DNA of 64,000 nt. It comes from Dendrocalamus latiflorus. Its lineage: Eukaryota > Streptophyta > Magnoliopsida > Poales > Poaceae. The stretch covers positions 26,493,606 through 26,557,605 of the forward strand of contig CM029644.1 in assembly GCA_017311315.1 (NCBI GenBank), written 5' to 3'. Both the position numbers and the translations under genes were made by a program. This document shows, piece after piece, positions 10,800-19,802 of this stretch (its first letter is position 1; each line of letters begins with the position of its first letter). The notes under the pieces are model-generated. The model made no database searches and was not told the DNA's origin. It worked only from the letters and a program-made list of their open reading frames with translations.

Positions 10800-11047
10800 T
10801 GTCATAGGGATGGCCCCCACCTAAACCCAGCAGGCCTGGTAGGAGATTATAAGGCCTAGAATAGGCCATGTGTAATGACATAACTGCCCCTAGAGGGGAT
10901 AACCAGATGTAAGGGTATAACTGTAAAAGCACTCCTCAATGTGTATGTATATATACGAGTAAGCCATGGGGAGGACCCAGGCCATTACATTCATCTTCAT
11001 CACTCTCCACTACCATCTCTCTCTCTGTTTGGTCTGTAGCCACAACA
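10800..11047 (+). repeat. 3' LTR of element A
   Basis: The 248-bp copy starts TGTCATAGGG and ends GTAGCCACAACA. It differs from the 5' LTR at the fifth base, at GGCCTAG versus GACCCAG, and in the CT run. Confidence 0.9.
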
Positions 11048-11123
11048 GGAATTTTTTCTACAAGTTCGCGATGAAGATATAATATCTCGTTTTCAAGCAG
11101 ATCCTCGTCGAGTTGAGTTATAA
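11048..11123 (+). pseudogene. hAT transposase C-terminus, second piece
   Basis: With the duplicated site GGAAT counted once, the frame from 419-421 continues here. It gives about 24 more codons (with RDEDIISRFQ) to TAA at 11121-11123. That tail is typical of this hAT class, so the split frame is otherwise intact. Confidence 0.8.
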
Positions 11124-11363
11124 CATTGCCATCCAGGTCAGTTTTGCATTGATGTTGTTTCATGTACTCTGTTCAGTGTTCACTAGAAATTAAGTCAATC
11201 AAACTTATATTGGAAATTGCATTTATTGCTTATGTGTGATTATTTATTTGGTTAACTATATGAGATATACATATTATGTGTATCAAAATTCTCTATCTTA
11301 TATATATACTCCGTAGATTCATAACTTCGTACCCCCATCCCAAAAATCCTGGGTCCGCCACTG
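11124..11363 (+). other. 3' non-coding end and right terminus of the hAT element
   Basis: AT-rich sequence ending in ACCCCCATCCCAAAAATCCT and the terminal inverted repeat half GGGTCCGCCACTG at 11351-11363. Confidence 0.65.
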
Positions 11364-11566
11364 GCCAGATCTATTCAACGCAGCATCTACAGAACAAAGC
11401 GGAGTATACAGACAAAGCCTATACACCTCTACAGTCAAGATGGTTAAACTTGTAGCGAACAGACTACTTATTTGTTACCGATGACCCGCAGAATGTTACA
11501 AATGCCACGAATCATGGGGATGCTCCCAAGAACAGCTTCTAGCTCCTTAGGCGACTTTTCGTCCAG

Positions 11567-11584
11567 TCCCCACGGACAGCGCCA
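11567..11584 (-). promoter_or_regulatory. Primer-binding site of minus-strand family-B copy
   Basis: The complement reads TGGCGCTGTCCGTGGGGA, one base off the site of element A and placed two bases inside the LTR. Confidence 0.65.
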
Positions 11585-11586
11585 TC

Positions 11587-11867
11587 TGTTGTGGCTACAG
11601 GCCAAATAGTAAAGAAGGGGACTAGTAGAAAAGGAAGAGGAGAGCTAGATCTGTGGGAGAGTTGTTGAGAATGAGAGGATGCCACTCCTGGGGGTTTATA
11701 TACATGAGTGGGGTAGAATAGGTAATCCCCATTCTACCCCTTAGTACTTACAAAGGATGAAGGTATATTGATATATTTACATGAGTATATCTCTCTATAC
11801 TATCGGGCATATTACATATTAGACCAGTTGCAAGGCCTAGCTACAGAGGTTGGGTCACCCCACAACA
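11587..11867 (-). repeat. LTR of minus-strand family-B Gypsy
   Basis: 281 bp with TGTTGTGG ... CCACAACA ends. On the minus strand it has a GTATATAAACCCCCAGGAGT TATA region. It shares TTTGGCCTGTAGCCACAACA with 31065-31084. Confidence 0.85.
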
Positions 11868-14364
11868 ATTTCCATGGTTAATTACGTCTACACAATTTCA
11901 CACTGTTTGCCCCCGAAACAAGACGTGCGTACTGAAATGGCACCAACAATCAACAGGCTTTCTCGCATCCTAATTAAAAGCGCGTGAGAAGCTTGTCAAA
12001 CCTGGTGGAACAACGTCAGGGAGGCGAGGAGAAGCGCCGCAGCCAAGAGCGGTGCGGCTGCGCGCTCTGTCGCAGCAACAGCGAAAGAGGCAGACGGCGG
12101 CGTGTCCTTCCCAGTGGCAGTTGATGGGGCAAGGTTAATCTAGGAGAGGTGGAGCGGAGGCTCGGAGCCGCCAGTTGCCTTGAGTTTTTTTTTGGGGGGG
12201 GGGGAGGTGGTTGCCTTGAGGTAGAAGGTGATTCAAGTAGACGCCACGTAGGCAAGAGGTGGGAATGGATTGGGTTGGCCCATAAGTCCGATCCATATCC
12301 ATTCTGAACGACGTACGTTTGGTCCAATACGGCCCGATTCCAATAAAGTTTTTGGCCCGTTATTGGCCAGGTCTAAACAAAACTATCCACCATCGATCCA
12401 AATCTAATTGGCCAGTCCGGCCTCCAGATGACGAAGTGTTTTAAAATAAACGACAACACTGTTTAAGGCCACAAAAATGTAGGTAAACACTTGCCAAAAT
12501 GTAATCCTCAGCAATTTTGTATTGGCATTAGCATTTATGTGATGATGGGTAAAAAAACTCAATTCACACTGCCAGTCTGTCACAGTGCAGGAACAAGAAT
12601 GCAAACTCACATGTGAAATCAAATACTTGTCACAATTGAAGGTCTCGAACATCATGGCTCCAAGTATCAAGCAAAATAGCCATAGCAAGCCCACTGATTT
12701 ACTTTAGCGAGCCTGTTGCTTCTATTTGCTCGGGTAACTTGCTTCTGACTTCTCCACATGTTAATCAGAGTTCCCAAATGATCTTGAGACGATGATGCGC
12801 AGCTAGCCCCCGCTGCCCCTTACCATGTCAGGTAGAGACGTTGAACATAGCTAATGGTTATATATGGGTTTGTTTGGTAGAGTTTCATATTTTTATTTTT
12901 TTTTAGCTTCTGATTCCAATTATCTGAGAATCTAGAGCTGCTCTGCAAATCGTTTGGCTAGTAGGTTAGCTTCAGAAACCATAAGAGAGAGTATTGGGGG
13001 CAAATAAATCATGATACCTCTGATTATAACACTTTATTTGTATCTGTATCTTACTTTTTTGTATTTGTACACAATTTATGAAAAAAAGTTTCTCAAATTT
13101 TTGAAGACCATATATACATAAATTACGAATTTTTTCTAAATTTTTGAAAACCAATATGTACGCAAATCATGATGGAGCGCTGTGTGCTGCAAGTGGGACG
13201 AGGACGACTCGCCCAGCGACGAGGAGCGAGAGATGGCCGCGTCAGGCAATGCCAATGCGAGGGAGGCGCAAGTAGTTTGACTACCTTACGATGTATTTAA
13301 CTGCCTCCTTGATGTACATATGTACATTAGTATCATTGACCAGTACTGGTTTTAGCTGAGATGAGATGGTCCAATTATTAGTGGATCAGAGTTGTACATG
13401 CTTTTCTTTTGATGATGCTGTTGTATTTGGAGGCTGTATATATCATGATTATATCGTCTCAACTCAAGATGAATACTGATACTAGCAGGCTTAATCCCTT
13501 GTGTTATTTTCGAAATGAATTCTCTCTCTCCCCTCTTCGTATTTCTCAATTGTCATAATTGATCACCAAAATTGCTACGCTATCTAAATAATTATTAGCG
13601 ATCAACGGTGCACCTGGCAATCCATACAATCTAGACACTCATGCTCCATAAGTCTTGTCCAGTTTTGTTGGCATCCAACTCAACTAATGATCATTTGTAA
13701 TTGCCAACAGTGGATTTGCAGTTGACTTAATTGTATCTTTGTTCTGATAAAACTCGCCAGCCTTAACAGTTAACAATCCAGTAAAAAACCCGAAACATTA
13801 GAAATTCTTTTTTTTACCAATGCCTCAGTGAGGGGGTAACAACAAACAAGCACAAAATAACATAAATGTGAATAATGGCCTCCTGTACATTTCATAAAGG
13901 TTATTTCCAGTGGACAAATACATATTTACATATATAATCTGTAAATTGTAACCTGAACAGAAACATCGAGTCTAAGTAAAATACACCTCTATAGTGCACA
14001 CAAGATTATGAGATTAAGACATTAGCAACTATACATGGTAGAAGCGTTGCCAGTTATCTGAAAAATGAAATGCTAAACTGTCAGTTATCAGTCTACCCTT
14101 TCTAAACATTAGTGATTCAATTACTCACTCTAAAGCAAACAACAATAAAACAAGAATTACTGTGCTAATTCAACTAGAATCAAACTGAACAAGCTCTTTC
14201 TGTCCATATTAGGTTGTCAACAAGTAGCAGCACCACTCTCACATGCATAAGCTCGATCGCCTTGTTCCTTATCAAAGCCTACTGCATCCTACTCTCAAAC
14301 CCAAGCTGGACTGTCAAATGGCAAGAAAAAAATTAATCAAACACTAGTACTCAAATGGCAACAA
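11868..14364. other. AT-rich spacer, no gene
   Basis: A GC-rich patch at 12010-12240 ends in a T/G homopolymer run. The start of a probable MITE (GGGTTTGTTTGGTAGAG) lies at about 12866. A 115-bp GC-rich island at 13165-13280 reads like the last exon of a gene (KCDEDDSPSDEEREMAASGN, stop at about 13278). The rest is spacer without a supportable gene. Confidence 0.5.
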
Positions 14365-14865
14365 CTATTATCACAGTATATAGGTTCATCTATTATCACA
14401 GTATATAGAGCTTTTGAATAATAGCCTAGTGCACTCTCTAGAGGTAGATTTGTAGGGCAAAGTATGACATACAATCCCCCATTTATTGTTCTTCTTGGTG
14501 TGGTGTCTTTTGAACTTATCAGAAGAATTGTAGCGTATCAATGGTCAAGGTGTGTGGTTTTGGACAGCACACTTGTTTGGAAAATTACTTCTACTTCAAA
14601 GCTAAAGCTATACTAGTTTAGCAGCCATTTGATATTTGGAAGGCCTAATTTATGTTCAATTTTAATTGTCTGGCAAATTTTTGGTGTTATACTACAGGTT
14701 GTGTGGTTAGGCAATATGCACCTAAAGAAGAAAAAAAAAAGCAGGATGTTGTTCTCTCTATAAGCAGGATGGTGTGGTGATAATAGATTACTGTGATATA
14801 CTGTAAATAGATTAATCAAACCACACACCTTGACCACAAGATGAACCTATATACTGTGATAATAG
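14365..14865. mobile_element. Foldback element with nested perfect inverted repeats
   Basis: A 27-bp word at 14365-14391 (starting CTATTATCACAGTATATAGG) is the exact complement of 14839-14865. Inside it, TGGTCAAGGTGTGTGGTTT at 14542-14560 is the exact complement of 14818-14836. The outer word is partly repeated directly at 14390-14408. The size (about 500 bp) and absence of coding fit a MITE. No clear target duplication was seen. Confidence 0.7.
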
Positions 14866-15053
14866 CACAAACTAGCCAACAGTTCATTGCACATCTAGGC
14901 ATGCAGTGGCACAAAAATTATTGATAGCATGCAGTAGAACGAATCAAAACAAATGAATTCCAGATTTAGGCAGCAAATTACACCCCTTTCCATCCTCGAA
15001 ATCCAAATTTCAGAAGAAATGCAATGTATTCGGCAAGATCTATAGGTGTTTTT
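14866..15053. other. AT-rich spacer
   Basis: No gene or repeat recognised. Confidence 0.4.
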
Positions 15054-15590
15054 CTAGATCTGGGCAATCCCGGTGGAATAAGAGGATGATGATGGGAGCA
15101 TACCTGGACAAGAGAAGCGGTGCGCGGGGGACGTCACCGAGGCATCCGTAGTTGTCAGTCGTCGTGGATGCCGAGGACCAGGGGGTTGTCGTAGGGTGAG
15201 ATTTGAGGAGCTGCGTGTAGGAGCTCCTGATCCGGCAGGGATCCGGGCTGGACTTGAGGGATTCGGGACGGCGGTGATAGATGCGGTGGAGAGGAGGGCA
15301 GGGCTAAGAGAACGCCGACGCAAGGTCGAGATCCAAGCGGGGATGAGAGGAGGCGGAGTGAGGGGACGAGATCCAGGCGACGACGAGAGGAGGCAGCAGC
15401 GGGGGCGAGAGGTGGAGGAGGAGGCGGGGCCGAGAGGATGGCGGCAACGGGGGCTTGAGGTGGGCAGCGCCGAGAGGAGGCAGAGGCAGGCCTGAGAGGA
15501 GGGTGTGCACAAGAGGAGGCGATGTGAGAGAAGAGCGTGGGGAGATAGTCGATAGAGTTTGGGATAGATCGACGACATTTTGCGAGTAAT
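15054..15590 (-). other. GC-rich island resembling a plant first exon
   Basis: On the minus strand a 174-codon frame starts at 15578. It is Ser/Pro/Leu-rich with no recognisable domain. A donor-like CAG/GTATGCTCCC occurs near 15103, after which the sequence turns AT-rich like an intron. It could be a 5' leader exon from a transposon or a truncated host gene. I do not recognise the product and doubt that it is translated. Confidence 0.3.
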
Positions 15591-16389
15591 AACTTTAAAT
15601 TTTAATGGGTACTTTGGTTTTAAGTGTGTTGGTTTTACATCGAAATCTATCTAAGATTACTTCTCTTTACTAGTTCATTTTTAAGCGAGAATTAGAATCC
15701 AATGATCTTAAGAAGTTAGGTGTTTGACATAGCTCTACAAAATCCGAAGAAAAACTGGAAACAAGAGTTACACCAAACACCCCGCAGAACTCGTCAACTT
15801 CTTATTCCAAGTAACACTTATGTTAGAATGTCAGTGGTACATAAGCAGCTAAAATAGCAAACATGTTGCTCTTCCGGTTCTCTCAGAGTAGCAAATGCAG
15901 CAATCCTTTTTTGATGTCTCACTCTTAATTGCTGCCTCTAACTTCTGCTATATATGCAGCAATTTTATAGGTAATTCGAACATCACTACCCTCACAATGA
16001 ACCCGAACAATCTCAAATGCAAGTAGCTACATAGCCAAGATAGTAACTACTACGGGCGATGGCATCAAGAAGTCGCTTAGAGCCCTTGCTTGCAATTGCT
16101 TTACACCGTCTAAATGTGGAATTCAGTTGCACAAAATGTCAAAAGAAGCCATTAAAAAGAGCTTTTGTTGAGAACTAACGACATACAACATGGACTTGGT
16201 AAAAATATAAGATTTTTACTCTTCCTAATGTGGAAACGATTAGTTAATCAGTTTTCACCGATACAAGCCAGAGGCTGGAGTAGAACTTGTGTAGTTATGT
16301 GCCGCAGTGCTCGCTTTTCGCAGTTGAACTCGCCATCAATACTAAATTCTTCTCTCTTTAGGAGTTTGGACAATTCGACAGCTGCATAT
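15591..16389. other. AT-rich spacer with a possible MITE end
   Basis: TTACACCAAACACCCC at about 15768 looks like the end of a Tourist- or hAT-like MITE. No gene seen. Confidence 0.4.
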
Positions 16390-16633
16390 GTGACTTATGG
16401 CTTGTGATCGGCTTCTTTTAAGTTTAAAGTTAGTTTATGGTTGTACTGTATACAGTAATTAGCTTTTAAATGATACGTTTTTTCAAGGCAAAGTCAATAG
16501 AAAAATTATAATAAAAAATATACTGAGTTCAGCTGTACCGGCCAAAATCACATGCGACTATTTTCCTCTGCGTACTGTCTCTCATGAATAGCCAGAATTC
16601 AAATATTTAAACCATAAGCCATCAGCTCAAAAG
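16390..16633. mobile_element. MITE, first of a tandem pair
   Basis: Starts near ACTTATGGCTTGTGATCGGC and ends AACCATAAGCCATCAGCTCA. The internal words CAGTAATTAGCTTTTAAATG and AAAATCACATGCGACTATTT are shared with the next copy. It is non-coding and related to the element at 50025-50267. Confidence 0.65.
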
Positions 16634-16641
16634 AACCCACC

Positions 16642-16850
16642 CGACTAATGGCTTATGTTACAGTAACTAGCTTTCAAACGGTGCGTTTTTCAAAACAAAG
16701 TCAACAGGAATATTATAGTAATAAGTGTACTACGTTCAGTTGTACCGCCAAAATCACATGCGACTATTTTTCTCTATGTAGTGCATCTCATAAACAGCCA
16801 GAATTCAAAAATTTAAGTCATAAACCATAAGCCACAACCTAAAGAACTAA
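16642..16850. mobile_element. MITE, second of a tandem pair
   Basis: Starts CTAATGGCTTATGTTACAGT and ends AAACCATAAGCCACAACC. It matches 16390-16633 in the same orientation, including AAAATCACATGCGACTATTT. Confidence 0.65.
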
Positions 16851-17686
16851 CCTTTAGTACTGCTTATTTGGCTTTATAAGTCTAGACTTCTGATTTTTTT
16901 ACACTGTAGCGTCTGAAAATGTACTGTAACTGCTGTTAAAAAATGTACTGTAAATGCTATTAACTTTTCTCAGCGTAATTAAATTAAAAAAATGAAAAAT
17001 AAAAAATTATATCATCTCAAACAATACAAAGGGACAAAGAGGGGAAAAAAGGAAAAAAAACCAAAAACGTCAATAAAATAAAAAATGATATTAAAAAGTT
17101 AAAAGCCAGAAATAGAAGCTCTTTAGAGTTAGTTCCAAGACGCAGATCAGATAAGAGCCTGGAGCTAGTTTCAAGACGCAGATCAGATTAAGAGCCCTTC
17201 TTGAAGAGTTAGGTAAAATTTTAAAAGCATTTACTAACAAAGAAATCCCTCAATGTTGACTTCTATTGTTATAACAGGTAGCGCAGTATGAACATGGAGG
17301 CTCCACTATACAAGGTTTCATAGCAAGTAGCAACACAGTAGTAGAGGGTAGAACAAACCATTGTAAGACTAGAGTGTGCTTACCAGAAATCTTATTTCTT
17401 ACTTTAAAATTACATACTGTAATTAGCATTGCTTGGAGAAAAGTAGCTATAATTGATGCGTGGTCAACAAAAATCACAAAGATAAACGGAGCACATGAAT
17501 CAGACATTCATTTTTTCCAAGTGGCAAAGAGGCAGGCCCATGCCAATCTATTATCCAATGCATCTGATAGCAATTCGTGATCATAAACACGCATTTGGTA
17601 TTGAAGCTAAACAGAAACAAAAGCGCATATGGTTTTCAGATTTCCTCCCTGCTCCCCTTTCTTGCTATCCAGTACTCTACGCATTT
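16851..17686. other. AT-rich spacer
   Basis: Contains a small tandem duplication (AAGACGCAGATCAGAT at about 17138 and 17173) and an A-rich tract at 16980-17100. No gene supported. Confidence 0.4.
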
Positions 17687-18120
17687 TATTAGAGTATATT
17701 GGCATATCTCTATATTTGATAGTTTAGGATCTGTAATCTCATGATACCTGCCTTATCCTTGGGAGAGGCTTCATACCCTCCAAGCCTTGTACTCTATATA
17801 AACCATCCTCGAGGCTCAAGACATTCATCCATTGCAGTATATTCATCTTCCTATATGATATCAAAGCGGCGCAGCACCTGAGCCGCTGCCTCCATAGCTT
17901 CCGCCGCGCCGCCCCTGGGAGATGATCTCGTCTCCATGATCTCTCTCGGGGGCCGCGCAACCCGTAGTTTAAGTCGAGCCACTACCAATTATAGTTTTTT
18001 CCGGTCATTTTCAAATCGGTTTTTCTCTACTTTTTCCAATCATAGATGTTTACGTCGCCCTGCCAACCCGTTGGCATTCCTCATTTTCGGACTTTACCAC
18101 CTGGCTTCGACCTCTCCGGT
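17687..18120 (+). mobile_element. 5' end of a short-LTR Copia-like element, split by the SIRE-type insertion
   Basis: A probable LTR of about 167 bp (17687-17853, TATTAGAG ... CTTCCTA, with CTCTATATAAACC as TATA) is followed by TGATATCAAAGC at 17856. That is a diverged initiator-Met tRNA primer site. About 250 bp of leader follow, then the insertion point CCGGT. The continuation lies from 29359. Both LTR ends are mutated or atypical, so the boundaries are tentative. Confidence 0.5.
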
Positions 18121-19746
18121 TGAAAGCATCTAGGCCCCTAAAAATGTTAGTTTTGGTAATTAATAAATTTATGTAAATATGGGACTAATGTGTGCATTAA
18201 GTGTTTGAAAGGATATGTTCAAATAGCAAAGAAAGAGGCTCATAAAATATCCCATGAAGATTCAAGATCTCTAGGGCGACAAGGTAAATAGTTTAGGTAT
18301 CTATTTTGTTTTACCGGTCTTGGAGTTAGGTTGGAAGACCGGATTATAGGATAGACGCCGTACTATTAAGAGGGATCATGGTGATTGCTTGATCATATTC
18401 AAATGTGCCCTTTGGATCAATTTAGGATCATGCATGCACTTAGAAATTAAAATTAAATCAAATCTGTGCATTGTCAGAAAATCCGGTAGTTCCGGCGTGT
18501 ATTGGGCGGAACTACCGCAGGTCCGGTAGTACCGGGCGCCCGGGCGGAACGTTTTTTCCAGAGAGCGCCCGGACTAAGACTTAGTCTCTCGGAAAACGGT
18601 AGTACCGCGGTTTGACCTGCGGAACTACCGGACTGCCGATAGTACCGGGCACTCGAGCGGAACTTTATTTCCAGAGAGCGCCCGGACTTTAACTTAGCCT
18701 CTCGGAAAACGGAAGTACCGCTGTTTTACCTGCGGAACTACCGCATGTGCGGAAGTTCCGGACACCCGAGCGGAACGTTTTTTCCAGAGAGCGCCGAGAA
18801 TAAGACTTAGTCTCGTTGAGATCGGAAGTACCGGGCTTGGGGCGGAACTTCCGGACGTCCGGAAGTACCGCGGTTTTAACGGCGGTAGTACCGCACTCAT
18901 TGACCAACGGTTACTTCTGACTCTCTGACATAGCCGTTCTGACCGGTCAGCTAGGGTCCGGTAGTACCGCGGTTTTGCCTGCGGTAGTACCGGATTTCCT
19001 GATTTTTCAGGATTGTTTTTTGTAACGGCTATTTGAGGTGGGTGAGGGTATAAATACACCCCCACCAGAACTTGGACATGTTGTTGAACATCCATTGAAT
19101 ACATTTGAGCCTAGAGCAACCTCTCACACCTCATTCACTCTCTTGTGCATTCATTTGAGGTAGTTGACCCAAAATTCAAGTGCATTGCATTCTAGTTGAT
19201 CCATTGAGCACTTGAGTGAGATCAAGCCGCAGTGGTCCATTCTCTTGGTGCTTGCCGGCACCTAGACGGCTTGGCGGAGCTTCGGTGATCTTCTCAAGAA
19301 GATTGTGAGAAGGCCCGGAAGATTGTGAAGGCTTGGAGCTCGCCTACCCGGAGAGGGAAAGGGCATCCAATAGTGATCGAGGTGTTTAGGCTCATTCGTG
19401 GAGCCGGTCCGATTCGTTCGGGCTTACCTCAATGTGGACTAGGGGAGACCGGCAAGTCTCCGATCACCACGGTAAAAAGTAATCGTGTCAAATTGTGGTT
19501 TGCTCTCTTGTGATCATATTCTTCCAAGCAACGCTCTTTATTCATATCATTTGATTGCTTGCTTAGTTAGAGTAGCAATTGTTGTTCTCTACCTTTCGTT
19601 ATTGCTCTTAGTCGATTACTTGTGCTAGTGTTAGTGTTATCTTGCTCTATCAATCCATCAAGTTTAAAATTGCTAATTAGAATTAGACGAAAATTTTAAA
19701 ACCTCCTATTCACCCCCCCCCTCTAGTCGGCCTCCTCGATCTTACA
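18121..19746 (+). repeat. 5' LTR of SIRE-type Copia
   Basis: 1626 bp. It has a TATA box TATAAATA at 19049-19056. The U3 region holds a dense field of CGGWASTWCCG palindromes (18483-18993). It ends CCTCGATCTTACA. Confidence 0.93.
18483..18993. promoter_or_regulatory. Cluster of CGGWASTWCCG palindromes in U3
   Basis: By my reading, 14 exact matches and one near match in about 510 bp (for example CGGTAGTACCG at 18524 and CGGAAGTTCCG at 18751). They lie upstream of the TATA box at 19049. Interleaved are GCGGAACGTTTTTTCCAGAG words. The corresponding cluster in the 3' LTR is at about 28098-28608. Confidence 0.85.
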
Positions 19747-19748
19747 AG

Positions 19749-19760
19749 TGGTATCAGAGC
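19749..19760 (+). promoter_or_regulatory. Primer-binding site (initiator Met tRNA)
   Basis: TGGTATCAGAGC, two bases after the LTR, is the standard plant Copia primer site. Confidence 0.92.
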
Positions 19761-19802
19761 TTGGTCTCTCAAATTTGGACTTAACCGTCTAGAGAGAAAA
19801 GG

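Larger units (their letters stand above)
423..11047 (+). mobile_element. Non-autonomous Tat-type Gypsy LTR retrotransposon (element A)
   Basis: This complete element runs from TG at 423 to CA at 11047 and is flanked by the 5-bp target duplication GGAAT (418-422 and 11048-11052). The two LTRs of about 250 bp differ at roughly four bases plus a 2-bp CT-run difference. That suggests an insertion in the last million years or so (inference, from a typical grass rate). Inside are a PBS, gag-protease, three tandem-repeat arrays, a spliced antisense gene and a hairpin-rich 3' segment. I see no integrase, reverse transcriptase or RNase H, so it must be mobilised in trans. Gag-only or gag-protease derivatives with antisense ORFs and satellite-like arrays are known in the Tat/Ogre/Retand group. 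Confidence 0.88.
1..11363 (+). mobile_element. hAT-family DNA transposon, left end outside window
   Basis: The right-hand part of a hAT transposon of the TTF/zinc-finger-MYM-type transposase class. It holds the C-terminal transposase coding sequence (2-422 and 11048-11123). It ends at 11363 with ATCCTGGGTCCGCCACTG, whose complement CAGTGGCGGACCCAGG is a familiar type of plant hAT terminus. The left terminus and the 8-bp target duplication cannot be checked because they lie before the window. The element is itself split by Gypsy element A (423-11047) and sits inside a minus-strand family-B Gypsy whose PBS-side sequence and LTR follow at 11364-11867. Confidence 0.75.
11364..11867 (-). mobile_element. 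Family-B Gypsy LTR retrotransposon, 5' part on the minus strand
   Basis: Reading leftwards: LTR 11867-11587, PBS, then about 200 bp of leader, cut off at 11364 by the hAT element. It is homologous to the plus-strand copy at 30790-31202, both in the LTR (roughly 80% by eye) and in the leader. The rest of this copy should lie left of the window. Confidence 0.8.

Noticed and set aside
15054..15578. 174-codon minus-strand gene
   Set aside because: Only Ser/Pro/Leu-rich composition. More like an untranslated leader exon. Kept as a low-confidence region, not as a gene.
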